Assembly (NCBI GenBank): GCA_946480695.1
Contig: CAMLKG010000004.1
Coordinates: 62,001 to 126,000, forward strand
Reading direction: 5' to 3'
DNA from: an uncultured Cellvibrio sp.
GTDB lineage: Bacteria > Pseudomonadota > Gammaproteobacteria > Pseudomonadales > Cellvibrionaceae
Length of the DNA stretch: 64,000 bases
Shown here: piece by piece, positions 43,722 to 52,971 of the stretch
Layout: every line of letters starts with the position of its first letter
Position numbering within the stretch: position 1 is the first letter of the stretch
Notes under the pieces: model-generated
The model's database searches: none
What the model saw: the letters and a program-made list of their open reading frames with translations, nothing else
What the model was told of the DNA's origin: nothing
Position numbers and translations under genes: made by a program

Positions 43722-45839
43722 TCAAACCTGCAAATAGCGGTGGTTGTGTCCCAGCCAGCGCGTCACCAGTTGTCCGCACAATGAGGGGTAGTCGGCCATC
43801 AGTAACAAAGCGGCTTCCTTTACTTCCGGCAGCAAATGGCTGTCGCGCTGTAAATCGGCGATGCGGAATTGCATTTCGCCGGTTTGGCGCGTGCCCAATA
43901 CTTCACCCGGCCCGCGCAGGAGCAAATCCTGTTCGGCAATATAAAAACCATCGCTGCTCTCGCGCATAACCCGCAGGCGCTCGCGGCTGTTTTGCGACAA
44001 GGGTGAAGCGTAGAGCAGCACACAATGGCTGGCCGCCGAGCCGCGCCCCACCCGCCCGCGCAACTGGTGCAACTGGGCCAAACCCAGGCGTTCGGGGTTT
44101 TCGATAATCATCAGGCTGGCATTGGGGACATCCACCCCCACCTCAATTACGGTGGTCGCTACCAGCAAATCCAGGTGCCCCGCCTTGAACGTCGCCATCA
44201 CCAGTTCCTTGTCCGCCGGTTTCAGGCGCCCATGGATCAACCCGATGCGCAATTGCGGCAGGGATTCGGCCAAACTCGCCGCTGTGGCTTCTGCCGCCTG
44301 AGCTTCCAGGGTCTCGGATTCTTCAATCAGGGTACACACCCAGTAAGCTTGTCGCCCTTGCTCGCAGGCGAGGCGCACACGTTCAATCACCGCGTCCCGG
44401 CGCTGGTCGCTGATGACCACGGTGGTCACCGGGGTCCGCCCCGGAGGCAGTTCGTCGATGACGGAACAATCCAGGTCGGCATAGGCGCTCATCGCCAGGG
44501 TGCGTGGAATAGGGGTAGCGGTCATGATTAACTGGTGGGGCCGCAACCTGGCGGACCGCTGGTGTTCACGGCTGACGGAGCCCTTCTCCGATAACGAAAG
44601 CCGTTGATGCACCCCAAACCGGTGCTGTTCATCAATCACTATCATGCCCAAATCGGCAAATTCCACGGCCTCCTGGAACAACGCATGGGTACCTATCACT
44701 ACCTGGGCGTCACCCCCGGCAATTGCGGCTAACTGGCTGCGGCGTTCAGAGGCTTTAAGTCGCCCCGTAAGCCAACCGATAGTGATGCCCAGCGGCTCCA
44801 GCCACCGTCCGAAATTGCGGCGATGCTGTTCAGCCAGGATTTCGGTGGGCGCCATGATCGCCGCTTGTTTGCCACTGGATACCGCCGCCAGCGCCGCCAG
44901 CGCCGCCACCACTGTTTTGCCTGAACCTACATCGCCCTGGACCAAGCGCAACATGGGCACCGGTTTGGCAATATCCGCCATGATTTCGTCCACTACCCGC
45001 CGTTGCGCGCGCGTCAGTGAAAACCCCAATCCCTGCACAAAATGCGCTTCCACTGCGGGGTCGATACGTAACCCGGTGGCGCCATCGGCCTGGGTTTCGC
45101 GCCGCAATAACAGCAAACTCAAGTGATGGGCCAATAACTCCTCGAATGCCAGCCGCTGCTGGTACGGATGCTCACCCTCCAGCAACAATTGGATATCGGC
45201 GTCCGCAGGCGGTTGGTGGAGATAGCGCAGGGCATCTGCCAACGGGACCTGGTTCAGCTTCCGACGCACCGGTTCCGGCAGTAGTTCGCGCAACGGATGC
45301 TGGTCAAGCCAGGTGAGCGCCTGGCGGGTGAGCCCGCGTAAACGCGGCTGGGTCAAGCCTTCGGTAGCCGGGTAGATGGGCGTTAGGGATTGCGCCAGCG
45401 GCAGCGGCGCCGCCTCGTCAAGGTATTCGTACTCGGGATGGTACATCTCCAGGCCCGAGGCCCCGCGCCGGGTTTCCCCGAAAATACGCAGCCGGGTTCC
45501 GGCAACCAGGCGCTGTTTCTGAGCGTTATTGAAATGGTAAAAACGCAGGGCGATGGTACCGGTGCCGTCTTGCACTTTACACACCAGGCTGCGGCGCTTA
45601 CCGAATACCAGGTCGCAGGCCCTGACTTCGGCTTCAATGACCGCATTGATATTCGGTTGGAGCGCCCCTATCGGGCTGACACGGGTTCGATCCAGGTAAC
45701 GTAACGGCAGGTGCAAAAGCACATCCTGCACACTGGATAAACCTATTTTTGCCAATTTAGCGGCCAGGCTGGCGCCGACACCCTTGATCGCGGTAACGGG
45801 AACCTGCTCCAGGGTTTTAACACTGGCCTCGGCATTCAT
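43722..45839 (-). CDS. recG: ATP-dependent DNA helicase RecG
   Basis: A 705-residue SF2 helicase with an N-terminal wedge domain (OB fold, residues about 50-150). The helicase motifs include QGDVGSGKT (Walker A), IDEQHRFGV (DExH-like), MTATPIPRT and the C-terminal QLRGRVGRG. It remodels stalled forks and Holliday junctions. It follows oxyR by 14 bases on the same strand, the same pair as in Pseudomonas. Confidence 0.96.
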   Translation of the reverse strand: MNAEASVKTLEQVPVTAIKGVGASLAAKLAKIGLSSVQDVLLHLPLRYLDRTRVSPIGALQPNINAVIEAEVRACDLVFGKRRSLVCKVQDGTGTIALRFYHFNNAQKQRLVAGTRLRIFGETRRGASGLEMYHPEYEYLDEAAPLPLAQSLTPIYPATEGLTQPRLRGLTRQALTWLDQHPLRELLPEPVRRKLNQVPLADALRYLHQPPADADIQLLLEGEHPYQQRLAFEELLAHHLSLLLLRRETQADGATGLRIDPAVEAHFVQGLGFSLTRAQRRVVDEIMADIAKPVPMLRLVQGDVGSGKTVVAALAALAAVSSGKQAAIMAPTEILAEQHRRNFGRWLEPLGITIGWLTGRLKASERRSQLAAIAGGDAQVVIGTHALFQEAVEFADLGMIVIDEQHRFGVHQRLSLSEKGSVSREHQRSARLRPHQLIMTATPIPRTLAMSAYADLDCSVIDELPPGRTPVTTVVISDQRRDAVIERVRLACEQGRQAYWVCTLIEESETLEAQAAEATAASLAESLPQLRIGLIHGRLKPADKELVMATFKAGHLDLLVATTVIEVGVDVPNASLMIIENPERLGLAQLHQLRGRVGRGSAASHCVLLYASPLSQNSRERLRVMRESSDGFYIAEQDLLLRGPGEVLGTRQTGEMQFRIADLQRDSHLLPEVKEAALLLMADYPSLCGQLVTRWLGHNHRYLQV

Positions 45840-45853
45840 CGGCAGCGTTTAAC

Positions 45854-46762
45854 CTAGTGGCGCGCTGTTTTGATCGCATCACGCAAGGCATCTATCGCCT
45901 TGTGGCGCGGGAAACTGGCGCGCCAGGCTAATGCCACGGTACGGCTGGGTGACGGTTGGGTAAAAGGGCGGGTGACAAGCACATCGGAGCTATACAATGA
46001 ACTGTCCGCTGCCGATACTGGCAAAATGGTCAACCCCAAGCCGGAAGCCACCATATGGCGCAGGGTTTCCAATGAACTCCCTTCCGCCGCCGTACGCACG
46101 TTGTTGGAGGATTGCTCACCATGGTGTTGGAGGTTGGGACAAGTGGTTAGCACCTGGTCGCGGAAACAATGGCCTTCGCCCAGCAGCAATAACTGCTCGC
46201 TGTTCAAATCCTTGGGGTCTACCGCCTCTTTGGCCGCCAGGGGATGATCCTTGGGCATGAGCACTACAAAGGGTTCTTCGTAGAGCACCTGGGTTACCAC
46301 ATCCGGCTCTTCAAACGGCAAGGCAATGATAATCACATCCAGCTCACCGTTACGCAGTTTCTTACGCAGGTTGTGGGTATAGCCTTCTTCCACATAGAGC
46401 GGCATTTTGCTGGCCTTCTGCTGCAAATGGGGAATAAACTTCGGCAACAGGTATGGACCTATGGTGAAGATCGCACCTACCGACAGCGGGCTGCTGAGCT
46501 GGTCCTTACCGGCATCCGCCAGGTCCTTGATGGCCGCGGTTTGCTCCAACACCAGGTTAGCCTGGGCCACAATCTGCTCCCCCAACGGAGTCGGCTGCAC
46601 ACGGGACTTGGTGCGTTCAAACAGCGCCACCCCCAACTCGTCCTCCAGCTTCTTTACTGCGATACTCAGGGTTGGCTGGCTAACATAGCAGCGATCAGCG
46701 GCGCGACCAAAGTGTTGTTCCTGGGCAAGGGTAACTATGTAACGCAGTTCGGTAAGTGTCAT
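45854..46762 (-). CDS. oxyR: Hydrogen-peroxide sensor regulator OxyR
   Basis: A 302-residue LysR-family regulator with an N-terminal winged helix (SQPTLSIAVKKLEDELGVALFERT). The sensing cysteines fall at C199 and C208 (GHCFRDQVLTTCPN), the same positions as in E. coli OxyR. Oxidation to a disulfide activates peroxide-defence genes. It is probably co-transcribed with recG. A divergent SDR gene lies upstream. Confidence 0.96.
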   Translation of the reverse strand: MTLTELRYIVTLAQEQHFGRAADRCYVSQPTLSIAVKKLEDELGVALFERTKSRVQPTPLGEQIVAQANLVLEQTAAIKDLADAGKDQLSSPLSVGAIFTIGPYLLPKFIPHLQQKASKMPLYVEEGYTHNLRKKLRNGELDVIIIALPFEEPDVVTQVLYEEPFVVLMPKDHPLAAKEAVDPKDLNSEQLLLLGEGHCFRDQVLTTCPNLQHHGEQSSNNVRTAAEGSSLETLRHMVASGLGLTILPVSAADSSLYSSDVLVTRPFTQPSPSRTVALAWRASFPRHKAIDALRDAIKTARH

Positions 46763-46848
46763 AGTGTGCAGCTCCGGTGGACGTAACGGACGATGGACAG
46801 TGGCTCATAAGAATAGCCTAAAACTATCAGATAAAAGACATTTATCAA

Positions 46849-47724
46849 ATGCCTAATAACCTATCTACTCCACAAAAATCACAATCGATAAAAAAAATCC
46901 TGATCCTCGGCTGCGGCGATATAGGCCAACGGCTAGCGCGGCAACTGGATCGCCGGTTTTATCAAATTGTCGGTATTCGCCGTAATTGCCCCCCGGATTC
47001 CGACACTATCCAATATCGGAAATGTGATGTCACTGAGGCCGGCGCGCTCCAAATGATTGTCGCTGAAGGTTTTGACGTTATTGTGATTACTATGACCCCG
47101 GGCGAACGCAGCGATAAGGGTTATGAACGCGCTTATGTACACACCTGCCGGACCCTGGTGGGCGCCCTGCACGACACGAACCGGCATCCGTTAATTATCT
47201 TTGTTTCCAGTACCGCTGTTTACGCCCAGGATGACGGTTCCCGGGTAGACGAAAAATCACCTTGCGAACCCCTTCATTTCGCTGGCAAACGCCTTATGGA
47301 GGCCGAAGCTATCATTAGCCACAGCGGCTTTCCCTATACCCTGGTAAGGTTCAGCGGGATCTACGGGCCAGGCCGCACCCGGCTTATTGAACAGGTCAAG
47401 CAGGGACAGGCTTCCGCCAGTCCACATTACACCAATCGCATACATGCGGATGATTGCGCCGGTTTCCTCGCGCACCTCATCGAACTGCAACAACCATTGG
47501 CACCGGTTTATATCGCCACCGATTCCCATCCTGCACCGATGGTTGAAGTCGTGGGCTGGATTGCAAGCAAATTGGGCATTAACAATGTTTTGTCCGCCGG
47601 GGCAGGCAATGAGCGCGGCAATAAAAAATTGTGTAACCAATTAATGCTCGCCAGCGGCTATCAACTCCGCTACCAAAGCTATCGTGACGGATATGGTGAA
47701 TTACTGGGACAAGGGAACTGCTGA
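46849..47724 (+). CDS. SDR-family NAD-dependent epimerase/dehydratase (YeeZ-like)
   Basis: A 291-residue extended short-chain dehydrogenase with the nucleotide motif ILGCGDIGQRLA (GxGxxG) and a PYTLVRFSGIYGPGR segment typical of NAD(P)-dependent nucleotide-sugar or atypical SDRs. The YeeZ branch is often found with conserved core genes, but its substrate is unsettled. There is no strong ribosome site before the ATG. A bidirectional terminator follows, shared with the convergent ompA-like gene. Confidence 0.8.
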   Translation: MPNNLSTPQKSQSIKKILILGCGDIGQRLARQLDRRFYQIVGIRRNCPPDSDTIQYRKCDVTEAGALQMIVAEGFDVIVITMTPGERSDKGYERAYVHTCRTLVGALHDTNRHPLIIFVSSTAVYAQDDGSRVDEKSPCEPLHFAGKRLMEAEAIISHSGFPYTLVRFSGIYGPGRTRLIEQVKQGQASASPHYTNRIHADDCAGFLAHLIELQQPLAPVYIATDSHPAPMVEVVGWIASKLGINNVLSAGAGNERGNKKLCNQLMLASGYQLRYQSYRDGYGELLGQGNC

Positions 47725-47745
47725 GCAGTAATAGCCAGGACAATA

Positions 47746-47772
47746 AAAAACCCGGCACTTAGGCCGGGTTTT
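47746..47772. terminator. Bidirectional rho-independent terminator
   Basis: Stem ACCCGGC/GCCGGGT flanked by six As on the left and TTTT on the right, between the convergent SDR and OmpA-family genes. Confidence 0.88.
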
Positions 47773-47794
47773 CACTCATTGAACACAAGTTCAA

Positions 47795-48826
47795 TTAGTT
47801 GCGGGTTTCAGTCGTGGTAACTTTGGTTGATACCTGACCTACCACACGACGGTTTTGCTCGCGACCGGCAGCAGTGGTGTTATCCGCAACGGGCTTGGCT
47901 TCACCGTAACCGATAGCGTTAACGCGGTCTGCATCAATACCGTGTTTGGTAATCAGCGCTGCTTTAACAGAATCCGCGCGGCTTTGTGACAGTTTTTGGT
48001 TGTAAGCATCAGAACCCTGGCTGTCGGTGTGGCCTTCAACAGTCACAACGGTATCCGCGTATTGGTTCATAAAAGTCGCCAGCTTGGTGACTTCGCTTTC
48101 AAATTCCGGCTTGATAACCGCTTTGGCGGTATCGAAAGTGATGTTCAATTGAATAGCTACAGTCTCGGTTAACTTGAGCGAGCAACCAACGGCATCCACT
48201 TTATGGGTTCTTGGGGTGTCCGGGCATTGGTCCTGGGAATCCAATACGCCATCGCCATCAGAATCTTTCTCTGGTTCCGGGGCAGGCGCCGCTTTCACGG
48301 GTGCCGGGCTGCCACCAAACAGGTAGCTGATACCGGCATTGAGCGCGAGGTCGGTGTACTCATTGTCCAGGCTGTTAAATGCGCGAACATCCGTACGGAA
48401 CTCCCAATTGTCTCCCAGCTTGCGTTTAACACCCGCACCCAGGTTCAGCAATGTGTCGCGATGTGATTCATCATCGTTCCACTCAATTTCCTGGTCACCC
48501 ACACCAAAGGCGACATAGGGGCGCCACAGGCTTTCAGTGTTGATGTGGTACAAGGCATCCAAACGGTATTGGGTACCATCAGCATCAATACCGCCTGATT
48601 GTGTTTCAGTGTTGTATTGGCTGGCTACCGCGTCCAGGGTCCAATTTTCGTTCAGTACGTAACCAAACCCCAAACCCCAGGTAGTGGCATCTTCCAGTGG
48701 CTCTTCAAAGAAGGTGCGACCGACATCGGCATGAACTTCAAATTTATGGTTATCTGCGCTGGCACCTGCGGAAATTGCAGCGATAGCAGCAGACAAAGCT
48801 AATACTTGTGTGTGTTTTGTGGCCAT
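47795..48826 (-). CDS. OmpA/OprF-like outer-membrane protein
   Basis: A 343-residue protein. A signal peptide ends near AGASA, followed by an eight-strand beta-barrel domain (about 27-180), a Pro/Ala hinge with an acidic TSP3-like calcium repeat (DSDGDGVLDSQDQCPD), and a C-terminal OmpA peptidoglycan-binding domain with VEGHTDSQGSDAYNQKLSQSR. It tethers the outer membrane to the wall and may form a small pore. The ATG at 48824-48826 with GGAGA upstream was chosen over 48880. Confidence 0.93.
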   Translation of the reverse strand: MATKHTQVLALSAAIAAISAGASADNHKFEVHADVGRTFFEEPLEDATTWGLGFGYVLNENWTLDAVASQYNTETQSGGIDADGTQYRLDALYHINTESLWRPYVAFGVGDQEIEWNDDESHRDTLLNLGAGVKRKLGDNWEFRTDVRAFNSLDNEYTDLALNAGISYLFGGSPAPVKAAPAPEPEKDSDGDGVLDSQDQCPDTPRTHKVDAVGCSLKLTETVAIQLNITFDTAKAVIKPEFESEVTKLATFMNQYADTVVTVEGHTDSQGSDAYNQKLSQSRADSVKAALITKHGIDADRVNAIGYGEAKPVADNTTAAGREQNRRVVGQVSTKVTTTETRN

Positions 48827-48993
48827 TTCGTTCTCCGTTAAAATAGCGAGGTTCCAAAAAGACAATCCGGTTATTAACAACCAGGACTGCGCAAAAACGA
48901 TCGTTAGCGATCTCTTAACTTACACCTGCTGAAATCCATTTCATGATTATTTTCAGTTGCTTACCTTAGCAAATTAAAGCGATATATGCCAAT

Positions 48994-49740
48994 TCACGTT
49001 GTTTTTTTGAACAGTAAATCCCAAACGCCATGACCCAACCGCTCACCGCGTTTTTCAAATTTAGTAATCGGACGGTAATCAGGCCTAGGGGCGAATCCGG
49101 TTTCTGCGAAATCTGTCACAAAACCTGTCACACCATTCATTACTTCCAACATGTGCTCAGCATAGGGTTGCCAATCTGTCGCCATATGCAAAATCCCACC
49201 TTGCTTTAACTTCGGGTGCAATTTTTGAATAAACGCAGGTTGGACAATCCGTCGTTTATGGTGTTTTTTCTTATGCCATGGGTCAGGGAAGTACAACTGC
49301 AACCGATCAATACTGCCATCGGGGATGCAATCCTCCAGGACATCCATAGCATCAGCCATATATACCCGCAGATTACTTAACCCTTGCTGACTGGCAATAC
49401 TGATCAAGCGTCCCACTCCCGGCGGGTGCACTTCGATACCGATAAAGTTTTTATCCGGTTCATTACCTGCCATTGCCAATAGCGAATCCCCCATACCGAA
49501 ACCGATTTCGAGCACCAGTGGAGCCTGGCGACCAAACACGTTTTCCGGATTGATGGCGCCATCAAATAAACTTAATCCCATGGAGGGCCAATATTTATCA
49601 AAGGCATTTTTCTGCCCGACGGTGATGCGTCCGGCACGGATAACAAAACTGCGGATGGATTTGGGCTTAAATTCAGGCTTGATAAGAAAGCCTTCCCCAC
49701 TGTCCTCGTGGTCAGGAGTTAATTCAGGAAGTTCAGACAT
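48994..49740 (-). CDS. trmB: tRNA (guanine-N7-)-methyltransferase TrmB
   Basis: A 248-residue class I methyltransferase with the SAM site VLEIGFGMGDSLL, the conserved IGIEVHPPGVG and the catalytic QLYFPDPWHKKKHHKRR. It forms m7G46 in tRNA variable loops. The ATG at 49738-49740 gives family length; the 49827 start adds an unlikely extension overlapping the next gene. It lies just downstream of a DUF423 gene on the same strand. Confidence 0.95.
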   Translation of the reverse strand: MSELPELTPDHEDSGEGFLIKPEFKPKSIRSFVIRAGRITVGQKNAFDKYWPSMGLSLFDGAINPENVFGRQAPLVLEIGFGMGDSLLAMAGNEPDKNFIGIEVHPPGVGRLISIASQQGLSNLRVYMADAMDVLEDCIPDGSIDRLQLYFPDPWHKKKHHKRRIVQPAFIQKLHPKLKQGGILHMATDWQPYAEHMLEVMNGVTGFVTDFAETGFAPRPDYRPITKFEKRGERLGHGVWDLLFKKTT

Positions 49741-49763
49741 AGGAATCACTAGAGAAAGGAAAA

Positions 49764-50147
49764 TCAGGATGCGGATTTTATCTGCCAACCCGCCAGGGCT
49801 AGCAGAACCCATCCTATCAGGAAACACAATCCACCCAGGGGAGTTACCGGTCCCAGCCAGGGGGGGCCGTCCATCGCCAGGGCGTAAAGGCTGCCACTGA
49901 ACATCAGGCTCCCCAGTATAAAGGCCCAGCCGCTGGCTTTTAACCCCGTTATGGCAGGTCTATGCATCAAAAGCATGGCTACCGTTAAGAGCGCCAAGGC
50001 ATGATACATCTGGTATTGAGCGCCGGTTTTCACCACATCGAGCATCGCCGGAGAAAGGATGCTTTTTAATCCATGGGCAGCAAATGCGCCCGTAGCGACC
50101 GATAAAAAGCCGCTGATTGCGGCAATTATGAAAAAGAGGCGAGCCAT
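49764..50147 (-). CDS. DUF423 small membrane protein (YgdD-like)
   Basis: A 127-residue protein with four hydrophobic segments and the DUF423 start pattern GAFAAHGLKS, followed by QYQMYHALALL. It is an inner-membrane protein of unproven function. GGGAT upstream supports the ATG. Its stop is 23 bases from the trmB start, so the two are likely co-transcribed. A strong terminator separates it from rpoH. Confidence 0.88.
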   Translation of the reverse strand: MARLFFIIAAISGFLSVATGAFAAHGLKSILSPAMLDVVKTGAQYQMYHALALLTVAMLLMHRPAITGLKASGWAFILGSLMFSGSLYALAMDGPPWLGPVTPLGGLCFLIGWVLLALAGWQIKSAS

Positions 50148-50187
50148 AACGACATCCCGTTAAATCCGATGCGGTAGTTGGTTGCAA

Positions 50188-50221
50188 TAAAAAAGCCGCG
50201 CGGAGTAGCGCGGCTTTTTTT
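50188..50221. terminator. Rho-independent terminator after rpoH
   Basis: Perfect stem AGCCGCGC/GCGCGGCT with loop GGAGTA, A-run on the left and seven Ts on the right. It ends minus-strand rpoH transcripts and could act on both strands. Confidence 0.9.
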
Positions 50222-50241
50222 GAGGTAAAACCACTGGTTAT

Positions 50242-51102
50242 CTATGCTTCCAGCATCATGGTTTTCACTTTGTTCATTGCGTTTTTCTCCAACTGGCGAA
50301 TGCGCTCGGCAGAAACACCGTATTCGGCAGCCAGATCGTGCAGGGTTGCCTTGTCATCATTCAGCCAACGGCGCTGCAAAATAACGCGGCTGCGGTCATC
50401 CAACTTTTCCAACGCCCTTTCCAAACCATTTACGTTGGATTCCTCCCAGTTGGATTCCTCCAACCGCAAGGCAGGGTCATAGCGGCTATCTTCCAGGTAA
50501 TGTGCAGGCGCCACGTAATTGTCGTCCTCGTCATCCTCGCCCGCATCAAAACCGGCATCGTAGGAAGCAAGGCGCCCTTCCATTTCGCGGACCTGTTTGA
50601 CGTCCACGCCCAAATCCCGGGCTACCGCCTGGGCTTCATCGTTGCTTAACCAGGCCAGGCGTTTTTTAGCACCGCGCAAATTGAAAAACAACTTGCGTTG
50701 TGCTTTGGTGGTGGCGATTTTAACGATACGCCAGTTGCGCAGGATAAATTCGTGGATTTCCGCTTTAATCCAGTGCACGGCAAACGACACCAGGCGCACA
50801 CCTTTGTCCGGATCGAAACGCTTAACCGCTTTCATCAGGCCGACATTACCTTCCTGAATCAAATCGCCCAAGGGCAAACCATAGCCATTATAGGAACGGG
50901 CAATGTGCACCACGAAACGCAAGTGCGCCATCACCAGTTTACGTGCGGCATCGAGATTGCCGTTTTGGTGCAGGTCACGCGCCAGTTCCTGCTCCTCTTC
51001 CACAGTGAGGATGGAGAAGCTGCTTACGGCTTGAACATAGGCATTCAGGTTTGCACCAGGGGCAAGGGTGCCAATCGGTTGCAGACTTGTGCTTGTGCTC
51101 AT
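50242..51102 (-). CDS. rpoH: Heat-shock sigma factor RpoH (sigma-32)
   Basis: A 286-residue sigma-70-family factor with region 2 ([24 protein letters not shown]), the RpoH-box area [15 protein letters not shown] and a region 4 helix-turn-helix ([23 protein letters not shown]). It directs heat-shock transcription. The ATG at 51100-51102 has a strong GGAGGT ribosome site. It follows ftsX on the same strand, as in Pseudomonas. Confidence 0.96.
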   Translation of the reverse strand: MSTSTSLQPIGTLAPGANLNAYVQAVSSFSILTVEEEQELARDLHQNGNLDAARKLVMAHLRFVVHIARSYNGYGLPLGDLIQEGNVGLMKAVKRFDPDKGVRLVSFAVHWIKAEIHEFILRNWRIVKIATTKAQRKLFFNLRGAKKRLAWLSNDEAQAVARDLGVDVKQVREMEGRLASYDAGFDAGEDDEDDNYVAPAHYLEDSRYDPALRLEESNWEESNVNGLERALEKLDDRSRVILQRRWLNDDKATLHDLAAEYGVSAERIRQLEKNAMNKVKTMMLEA

Positions 51103-51222
51103 AATTACCTCCAGTAACTTGTGGCCCGAGTGTATCATCTGAAACTTGGTTGCGCCAACACCGAAAAAGTTCAGTAGACAGGGATTTTGCGGCCCTTCAC
51201 AACCCGCTATAGCAAGCCTGCC

Positions 51223-52293
51223 CTAACGCGGTTGTATCAGGTAAAGGTGGCGGGCGACAGCGATCCAGGCACCCGCTAAACCGGTTATGCCGGCGAGCAG
51301 GATTAATTGCAGGCTCTCAATGAAATCCAACCCTTGCAAGCGGAAACTGCTTTGATACAGGTCAGCCAATTGCGCCACCGGCGCTGACAGCCACCAAAAA
51401 CCGACTGCCAGTAACAGCGCCGCCAGGATTCCCCCACCGACGCCATACCATAAGCCGGTATAGAGGAAAGGACGGCGCACATAGGCGTCTGTTGCACCGA
51501 CCAATTTGACCACCAGGATTTCGTCGCGACGGTTTTCGATGGCCATACGGATGGTGTTACCGATTACCAGTAGTACACCTAACGCAAGCAAACCGGCCAG
51601 GCCCATGACAAACCGTTCAGCGATAGTGATGAATTGATGCAGCCGTTTAACCCACAGCATATCCAGGCGGACATCCGCGACTAACGGATCGGCAATGAGC
51701 GCCTGCTGGAGGAAGTTGAGTACATCCGGTGCGTTGCCACCGATTTCAGGCTTGACCAGGATCACCGCCGGCAAGGGGTTTTCCTCCAGGTGGCTGGCTA
51801 ATTCCCCCAACCCTGAGCCCTGTTTAAATTCCTCTAACGCCTGCTCCGGGGAAACATAGGTTGCCTGGGCTACATCGGGCCGCTGCGCCCAACGGCTGCG
51901 CAGGTTTTGGGCTTGGGTAGCGGTAGCGTCCTGTTTGAGGAATACCGATATCTGGCTGGAATCCTGCCAGGTCTGGCCGATTTGCTGCACGTTGTTAAAC
52001 ACTACAAAAAGTGCGGCGGGCAAGGCGACGGCTATGGCGATTACCAGCCAGGTCATCAGGCTTTGCAACGGGGTATCCAACAGGCGCAGCAGGCTCTCGA
52101 TAGCCGAGTTGCTGTGATGGGCACTCCAGGCATCCAATTGGTCGCGCCAGGAGGTTTTGCTTTGCACCGCACCTTGCGCCCGCGCAACACGTGGTTCCGG
52201 GCGCGCAGGTTCGCGTACCGCGCGCTCACCAGGGTTCATTGAGGCGCCCATGCGGTTCGGACGGCGTTGGGGTTTGGGTCGTTGCGGTTTCAC
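51223..52293 (-). CDS. ftsX: Cell-division ABC permease FtsX
   Basis: A 356-residue protein with an Arg/Pro-rich cytoplasmic N-terminus (about 1-70), four hydrophobic segments and the large periplasmic loop between the first two. With FtsE it controls periplasmic amidase activators at the septum. The start used is a GTG whose GTGA overlaps the ftsE stop, giving direct coupling; ATGs at codons 15 or 19 are alternatives. Confidence 0.93.
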   Translation of the reverse strand: MKPQRPKPQRRPNRMGASMNPGERAVREPARPEPRVARAQGAVQSKTSWRDQLDAWSAHHSNSAIESLLRLLDTPLQSLMTWLVIAIAVALPAALFVVFNNVQQIGQTWQDSSQISVFLKQDATATQAQNLRSRWAQRPDVAQATYVSPEQALEEFKQGSGLGELASHLEENPLPAVILVKPEIGGNAPDVLNFLQQALIADPLVADVRLDMLWVKRLHQFITIAERFVMGLAGLLALGVLLVIGNTIRMAIENRRDEILVVKLVGATDAYVRRPFLYTGLWYGVGGGILAALLLAVGFWWLSAPVAQLADLYQSSFRLQGLDFIESLQLILLAGITGLAGAWIAVARHLYLIQPR

Positions 52294-52958
52294 CAGAGTA
52301 CTCCGTCGTGTACCAGCTTGCCCTGAACCAGCCCGAGCACGCGTTTGTTCATTCGCTTCAGCAGTTCCACATCGTGGGTTGCGATCATAACGGTGGTGCC
52401 CACTTCGTTGAATTGGCGGAACAGGGTCATGATTTCGTTCGACAACTCGGGGTCAAGGTTACCGGTCGGCTCATCCGCCAGTAACAAGCTGGGCTTGTTA
52501 ACCACAGCGCGGGCAATGCCCACCCGCTGCTGTTCGCCGCCGGACAACATAATGGGGTTGCTGCGTTCCTTATCGAGCAGGTCAACCTTGTCCAGCGCAG
52601 CGCGCACCCGCTTGCCGATTTCCTGGTGGGGATAACCGGCGACTTGCAAGGGCAATGCGACGTTATCGTAGACACTACGGTCGAACAGCAGTTGATGGTT
52701 CTGGAACACCACACCGATATTGCGGCGAAAGTATGGCAATTGGCCCCTCGGCATATGCGCCAGATGGTGCCCATCCACAAACACATTGCCGTTGGAAGGT
52801 TGTTCCATCAACAAAATCATCTTCATCAGGGTACTTTTACCGGCGCCCGAGTGACCGGTCAGGAATACCATCTCGCCCGCTTCCACTTCAAAATCAACGC
52901 GCGCCAGGGCTTCATAGCCTGTTTCATAGCGTTTGCTTACATTGTCGAATCGAATCAC
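52290..52958 (-). CDS. ftsE: Cell-division ABC ATPase FtsE (GTG start)
   Basis: A 222-residue ABC ATPase, the same length as E. coli FtsE. It has Walker A GHSGAGKST, Q-loop FQNHQLL, signature LSGGEQQRV, Walker B LLLADEPTGNLD and switch THD. It partners FtsX at the division site. The frame opens at 53051, but the GTG at 52956-52958, behind AGGA, yields the standard VIRFDNVSKRY start. It lies 13 bases after ftsY. Confidence 0.95.
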   Translation of the reverse strand: MIRFDNVSKRYETGYEALARVDFEVEAGEMVFLTGHSGAGKSTLMKMILLMEQPSNGNVFVDGHHLAHMPRGQLPYFRRNIGVVFQNHQLLFDRSVYDNVALPLQVAGYPHQEIGKRVRAALDKVDLLDKERSNPIMLSGGEQQRVGIARAVVNKPSLLLADEPTGNLDPELSNEIMTLFRQFNEVGTTVMIATHDVELLKRMNKRVLGLVQGKLVHDGVLW

Positions 52959-52971
52959 AACCAATCCTGTG